Of a DNA stretch of 64,000 nucleotides, positions 60,643-64,000 are shown in pieces. The notes below the pieces were generated by a model, which saw only the letters and a program-made list of their open reading frames with translations, was not told the DNA's origin and searched no databases. The first letter of the stretch is position 1, and each line of letters starts with the position of its first letter. The stretch is from Evansella clarkii (GTDB lineage Bacteria > Bacillota > Bacilli > Bacillales > Salisediminibacteriaceae). A program made the translations under genes and the position numbers. Where the stretch lies: positions 4,780,072-4,844,071 of the forward strand of contig NZ_KV917376.1 in assembly GCF_002019695.1 (NCBI RefSeq), written 5' to 3'.

Positions 60643-61362
60643 CTATTCACTTGTGCGATAGACTCCTTTCTGGCTTTTATAAAACTCATGAAACAGTTTC
60701 ATCAGAGCTCTCTTTTCAATCCTCGAGACATAGCTTCGTGATATGCCAAGTTCCTTAGCTATTTCCCTCTGTGTTTTTTCCTTTTTCATATCCAGTCCGA
60801 ATCTGCCCACAATTACCTCTTTTTCCCTGCCGTCAAGAACATGAATGTATTCATAAATTTGTTTCTTTTCCATATTAAGATGAATCGTATCCGCTACATC
60901 TTCTGTATCAGCCTGAAGAACGTCTATAAGACTGATTTCGTTGCCCTCCTTATCCTGTCCTATGGGATCATGGAGAGAAACATCTTTTCTGACTTTCTTT
61001 AATGCTCTCAAATGCATGAGAATTTCATTTTCAATACATCGGGCCGCATATGTCGCAAGCTTTGTCCCCTTTCCCGGGGAATAACTTTCTATCGCCTTAA
61101 TCAGCCCTATCGTTCCTATTGAAATAAGGTCCTCATTTTCTTCCCGGGTATTTTCGAACTTTTTGACGATGTGGGCGACAAGACGCAGATTATGCTCGAT
61201 CAGGAGGTTCCTGGCTTCTTCATCTCCTTCATGCATCCGCTTAATGTATTCCTGCTCTGTTTTAGAATCAAGCGGTTGTGGAAACGCGTTGTTCTTGACG
61301 AACGAAACAAATAGAAATAATTCTTTTACAAAGCTGGCAACCGCCGCGAGAATGCTGGACAT
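60643..61362 (-). CDS. sigK: RNA polymerase sporulation sigma factor SigK (uninterrupted)
   Basis: SigK directs late mother-cell transcription (coat and lysis genes) and is made as a membrane-associated proprotein cleaved by SpoIVFB. The 239-residue product has the N-terminal pro-sequence (about 1-22, hydrophobic), then NNAFPQPL, region 2 with [20 protein letters not shown] and [20 protein letters not shown], and region 4 with [20 protein letters not shown] and [20 protein letters not shown]. The coding sequence is continuous through the ENEI site where B. subtilis 168 carries the skin element. RBS GGAGGTG. Confidence 0.97.
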   Translation of the reverse strand: MSSILAAVASFVKELFLFVSFVKNNAFPQPLDSKTEQEYIKRMHEGDEEARNLLIEHNLRLVAHIVKKFENTREENEDLISIGTIGLIKAIESYSPGKGTKLATYAARCIENEILMHLRALKKVRKDVSLHDPIGQDKEGNEISLIDVLQADTEDVADTIHLNMEKKQIYEYIHVLDGREKEVIVGRFGLDMKKEKTQREIAKELGISRSYVSRIEKRALMKLFHEFYKSQKGVYRTSE

Positions 61363-61494
61363 GGAACTGCACCTCCAATATTGGCATTGTATCTAATCTA
61401 TATGCAGCCTGGAGGTTGTTTGTGTCTGTCTCGTTTTTTCGATTTTTTTCTTATTTGCCGCCGGCCATTAATACCAAGCAATAACTATATAAAG

Positions 61495-61650
61495 TGAACC
61501 TTAAATCAGAGGGGGGGATTATTCATCCCCACTGATTGTTAGTTGAACCAATCGGGATGTTAGCGTCCGTTATCTCCCGCTAAAACATCTTCGCTTCCAC
61601 TCATATTTTTAGGCGGGAGTTTTACGGACAGTTACATCGGGATAAAAGCT
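61495..61650 (+). repeat. Structured interspersed repeat, copy R2
   Basis: The 390-base gap between prsA and sigK holds the second copy of the element also found at 5640-5815. It contains the near-palindrome ATCAGAGGGGGGG / TCCCCACTGAT, then AATCGGGATGTTAG, and GTCCGTTATCTCCCGC facing GCGGGAGTTTTACGGAC, which pair over CTCCCGC/GCGGGAG and GTCCGT/ACGGAC. The end GTTACATCGGGAT mirrors ATCGGGATGTT. Both copies have the same orientation on the plus strand. No gene is visible in this gap. Confidence 0.65.
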
Positions 61651-61690
61651 GTTTCCTATTTTTACTTACACCGACCTTTTGGAAAAACGA

Positions 61691-61730
61691 CAAAAACCCC
61701 TGGCACTCATCCATATGCCAGGGGTTTCTT
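61691..61730 (-). terminator. Terminator after prsA
   Basis: ACCCCTGGCA / TGCCAGGGGT with an A run on the left (T run on the minus strand), about 24 bases beyond the prsA stop. Confidence 0.85.
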
Positions 61731-61752
61731 GAATAATAAAGCACTACATTAT

Positions 61753-62664
61753 TTATTCAGCTTCTTCTTCGTCAAAATCAAAGAGATTTTCAAATTCTTC
61801 AATCTTAATATCAATGACTCCGTCTTCAATAATTGCTGCTATTTTTTCCTGTACTTCGGCTGCGTCTGTCTGTTCATTAATTAACATGAGACGAATTTCA
61901 TTTTTCACATCTTCAAAAGGTTCTGCATCTTCATTTTCCCTCTTGTCGTTCACTTTAATAATATGATAACCAAACTGTGTGCCCACCGGACTGCTGATTT
62001 CGCCTGCTTCCATCCCAAATGCTGCCTCTTCAAATTCAGGCACCATTAAACCAGATGTGAAGTAGCCAAGATCTCCTCCGTCATCAGCGTTAGAAGCATC
62101 CATGGAATACTCACTTGCTAATTCATCAAAATCTTCCCCGTCTTCAAGTTTCTGAAGAACTTCTTCAGCAGTTTCTTCGTCTTCCACAAGAATATGCTGG
62201 GCGCTAACTTCAATATTCATCTGGTCATATCTGTCTTTTACTTCTTCATCACTTATTTCAACACCTTCAGCTCTTGCTTCTTCCTGGAGCAAAGTAAGGT
62301 GCACAAGCTGGCGGAAGGACTCTTCGTTACCGAGATTCTGCATCTGGAGCCATTCGCTGAACTGGTCTCCTAACTGGTCTTTCAACATTTCGATTTCCTC
62401 GTCAATCTCTTCCTCGCTCACTTCATATTTATCTTTTAGAATTTGTAACGTTATCATTTCCTGCAGGATTTGTTCTCCATAACGGTCTTTTAATAGTTCA
62501 TAAAAATCTTCCTTGGTAATATCCCCGCCTGAAGTCTCTGCAATTACCTCTGAGTCTGGCGTTCCTTCTGCAGCGGCAGCTTCCTGGTCATTTTCTTCAG
62601 GGCTGCAGGCAGCAGTTACCGCTACAACACCTGTCAGGAATAAAGTTAATGCGATCTTTTTCAT
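61753..62664 (-). CDS. prsA: Foldase lipoprotein PrsA (parvulin-type PPIase)
   Basis: PrsA folds secreted proteins on the outer face of the membrane. The 303-residue protein has a lipoprotein signal (Cys20 in VTAAC), an N-terminal chaperone helix region, the parvulin PPIase domain (about 140-230, with [20 protein letters not shown] and [15 protein letters not shown]) and a C-terminal helix. It is very acidic, with long Glu/Asp stretches, as often seen for exported proteins of salt-tolerant or alkaliphilic Bacillus. The ATG at 62664 follows AAGGAG; a TTG three codons upstream is too close. Confidence 0.95.
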   Translation of the reverse strand: MKKIALTLFLTGVVAVTAACSPEENDQEAAAAEGTPDSEVIAETSGGDITKEDFYELLKDRYGEQILQEMITLQILKDKYEVSEEEIDEEIEMLKDQLGDQFSEWLQMQNLGNEESFRQLVHLTLLQEEARAEGVEISDEEVKDRYDQMNIEVSAQHILVEDEETAEEVLQKLEDGEDFDELASEYSMDASNADDGGDLGYFTSGLMVPEFEEAAFGMEAGEISSPVGTQFGYHIIKVNDKRENEDAEPFEDVKNEIRLMLINEQTDAAEVQEKIAAIIEDGVIDIKIEEFENLFDFDEEEAE

Positions 62665-62871
62665 CTGTTCCAATCTCCTTCTGCTGAATGAAGTAAGTTT
62701 GTGGACATACTAGTATAAACCTTGGGCAAAAAAAATAATAATAGCTGTTGCAAACATCAAATAGCCCTTCACGGAAATACACAGCCTGGCCAACTACTTC
62801 TTTTTGTAGTTTATTATACCATTATTCCTGACCTTGCATATAACCCGTCTGTACTAAAATAATAGATTCCG

Positions 62872-62906
62872 GGAAAAAATAAGACCTCCTGCCGTCCGGC
62901 AGAAGG
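62872..62906 (-). terminator. Terminator after the HesB-like selenoprotein gene
   Basis: CCTTCTGCC / GGCAGGAGG (nine pairs, one G-U) followed on the minus strand by TCTTATTTTTT. It closes the gene at 62929-63213 and separates it from prsA, whose own promoter may use TATAAT at 62813-62818. Confidence 0.8.
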
Positions 62907-62928
62907 CCAAGCTCAGTACTTTTAACTA

Positions 62929-63213
62929 TCAGCAGCAGTCTGATTCAGTCCCTGTCATCATTAATCCCTTGCCTTCAGGTGTTTCCCTGACCTCCAGAGT
63001 AAGTTCCTTTGTCTGGGAATAGATAGTTTCATCAAACCCTACCTTAATACCGTTAATTTCTTCTATTACATCATCTTCTGTTGCCTCATCCAGAGACAAA
63101 CCTAGCTGCGGGCCTCCTCAGCCCATGCCTGCGAAGAAGACTCGGATATTTCCGGCATTGTGCTCTTCCATTAGTTCTTGTATAAAGCTTTTAGCCTGAT
63201 CTGTTATAACCAT
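62929..63213 (-). CDS. HesB/IscA-like selenoprotein with in-frame UGA (Sec32)
   Basis: Read with the in-frame TGA at 63118-63120 as selenocysteine, this gene gives a 94-residue protein: MVITDQAKSFIQELMEEHNA at the start, then RVFFAGMG-U-GGPQLGLSLD, and the C-terminal TESDCC. It matches the HesB/IscA-like family, in which the U position is a conserved Cys of GxGCGGP, and Cys93-Cys94 are the other conserved thiols. Frame and codon usage are the same on both sides of the UGA, and the RBS TGAGGTGAA is well placed. A stem-loop at 63081-63099 has SECIS geometry. A Cys-to-stop point mutation or a sequencing error is the alternative. Confidence 0.82.
63081..63099 (-). promoter_or_regulatory. Candidate bacterial SECIS element
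   Basis: On the mRNA, TTGTCTC (63099-63093) pairs with GAGGCAA (63087-63081) over seven bases (one U-G) around the loop TGGAT. The loop begins 25 bases after the UGA and has guanines at its second and third positions. This fits the known bacterial SECIS rules: loop 16-37 bases after UGA, small loop, G in the first two loop positions. Confidence 0.7.
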
Positions 63214-63325
63214 AGTTTCACCTCATTGTTTTAACTGTGTTGCTGCACAATGGATACCCTACCACTTATTTTTGAAAAACACAATTATTCTGCTTTCCTG
63301 GAGCAGAGGTATTCCACCTTCTGCC

Positions 63326-64000
63326 TTACCAGTACGGTGCTCTGTTGTAATAGGAATATAAATCAACTTCCATTTCCCGTGATAAAGGGATTTCCGGCAA
63401 GTATTCCGGTGAGTTTTCCACTTGCTCTTTTGTAACATTCGTCTGTATCTGCGCTTTTATCCAGTCAATGTTTTCCACCCAGTCAGCAGAGATCAGGACT
63501 TTTTTTCCGCCAAAAAATTTCCTTGTATCTATAACAAAATAACGTACTTTATAGGAATCTTCCTCTATAAGCAGGTCTTCTACCTGACCGAAGGAATCGT
63601 CCTGCGCTGCAAATTCGTAACGGATAATATCCTTTGCTTTGTAGATTTCCGGTTCTCCTTTACTATCTTCCTCAGGCTCCGGCATAGCCACTGGCTGCTG
63701 GGCAGCGAGCTCCCTTGCAGTAAAACTGGTCCCCCACACTCCAGGTCCTGTCCAGTATGGGTTCAGGCCATAATGAGTATGGAAATTTGTTTCGTACGTT
63801 CTGTCAATCAATTCTCTCCCTTCTAACCTGGGGGCGTTTTCAGCTTCTTCTTTAGTTATATCTGTTGTTATTACTTCATCGTTAACATTTATACTCTCAA
63901 TGGAAGCAGGAGAAATATACATTTTTTCTCCGGAAAACCAATTTCCTGTTTTGACTGTAAAATATCTGATTGTCAGATCCTTTTCATCAATTAAGGCATC
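63326..64000 (-). CDS. PRC-barrel domain protein (N-terminus outside window)
   Basis: The frame is open from the right edge to a stop at 63326, giving about 225 residues. Two PRC-barrel-like regions are visible: one near the edge (LIDEKDLTIRYFTVKTGNWF, then EKMYISPASIES) and one in the C-terminal half (DDSFGQVEDLLIEEDSYKVR, then YFVIDTRKFFGGKKVLIS). Such proteins are common in bacilli with unclear roles. The true start lies beyond position 64000; the ATG at 63922 is internal. Confidence 0.85.
   Translation of the reverse strand, partial: DALIDEKDLTIRYFTVKTGNWFSGEKMYISPASIESINVNDEVITTDITKEEAENAPRLEGRELIDRTYETNFHTHYGLNPYWTGPGVWGTSFTARELAAQQPVAMPEPEEDSKGEPEIYKAKDIIRYEFAAQDDSFGQVEDLLIEEDSYKVRYFVIDTRKFFGGKKVLISADWVENIDWIKAQIQTNVTKEQVENSPEYLPEIPLSREMEVDLYSYYNRAPYW

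Noticed and set aside
62929-63213. HesB-like gene as a simple pseudogene
   Set aside because: The only lesion is a TGA exactly at the functional Cys, with an SECIS-like stem at the right distance and no other damage. A selenoprotein explains this better, although a sequencing error cannot be excluded.

Overview
The window is a chromosomal segment of a low-GC, endospore-forming Bacillaceae bacterium. Its gene order closely follows the conserved Bacillus region that runs from the PPDK regulator (yqfL) through ccpN-glyS-glyQ-recO-era-cdd-dgkA-ybeY-pgpH-phoH-yqfD-yqfC, floA, rpsU, mtaB, dnaK-hrcA, hemW, lepA, spoIIP-gpr, rpsT, holA, comEC-comEA, nadD, aroE and yqeG to sda. Spore genes (yqfC, yqfD, spoIIP, gpr, sigK, sda) mark a spore former. 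A complete seven-gene Mrp Na+/H+ antiporter operon and a very acidic PrsA lipoprotein suggest, but do not prove, an alkaliphilic or salt-tolerant lifestyle. No phage, insertion sequence, CRISPR array, rRNA or tRNA gene was seen.

Region 1 (1-17.5 kb, minus strand): central-metabolism regulators, a glycyl-tRNA synthetase operon behind a T-box leader, DNA repair and ribosome assembly genes, c-di-AMP turnover (pgpH), sporulation genes, and the membrane-organising nfeD-floA-yqfB operon behind a clear SigW promoter. Region 2 (17.6-31 kb): a phosphate transporter homologue, deoC, tRNA/rRNA/ribosomal-protein modification genes, and the heat-shock operon hrcA-grpE-dnaK-dnaJ with a perfect CIRCE operator. 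Region 3 (31-47 kb): sporulation and germination proteases, rpsT, holA, competence genes, and the nadD/aroE/yqeH/yqeG cluster. Region 4 (47-55 kb): sda with three DnaA boxes and a good promoter, then the Mrp operon and psd. Region 5 (55-64 kb): a DHH-CBS-CBS-tRNA nucleotidyltransferase fusion, deoD, lplJ, an uninterrupted sigK, prsA, a HesB/IscA-like gene, and the start of a PRC-barrel gene.

The most striking feature is the HesB-like gene at 62929-63213. An in-frame UGA (codon 32) replaces the conserved cysteine of the G-C-G-G-P motif, and a stem-loop with the geometry of a bacterial SECIS element lies just downstream. It is read here as a selenoprotein that ordinary ORF calling would miss. 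The second theme is interspersed repeats. One MITE-like family has four copies, one carrying a 33-bp minisatellite, and copies separate gpr from spoIIP and comEB from comEA. A second structured element of about 150 bp occurs twice, next to era and next to sigK.

Many genes use TTG or GTG starts backed by strong Shine-Dalgarno sequences. Starts were moved inward from the longest possible ORF wherever the ribosome binding site demanded it.
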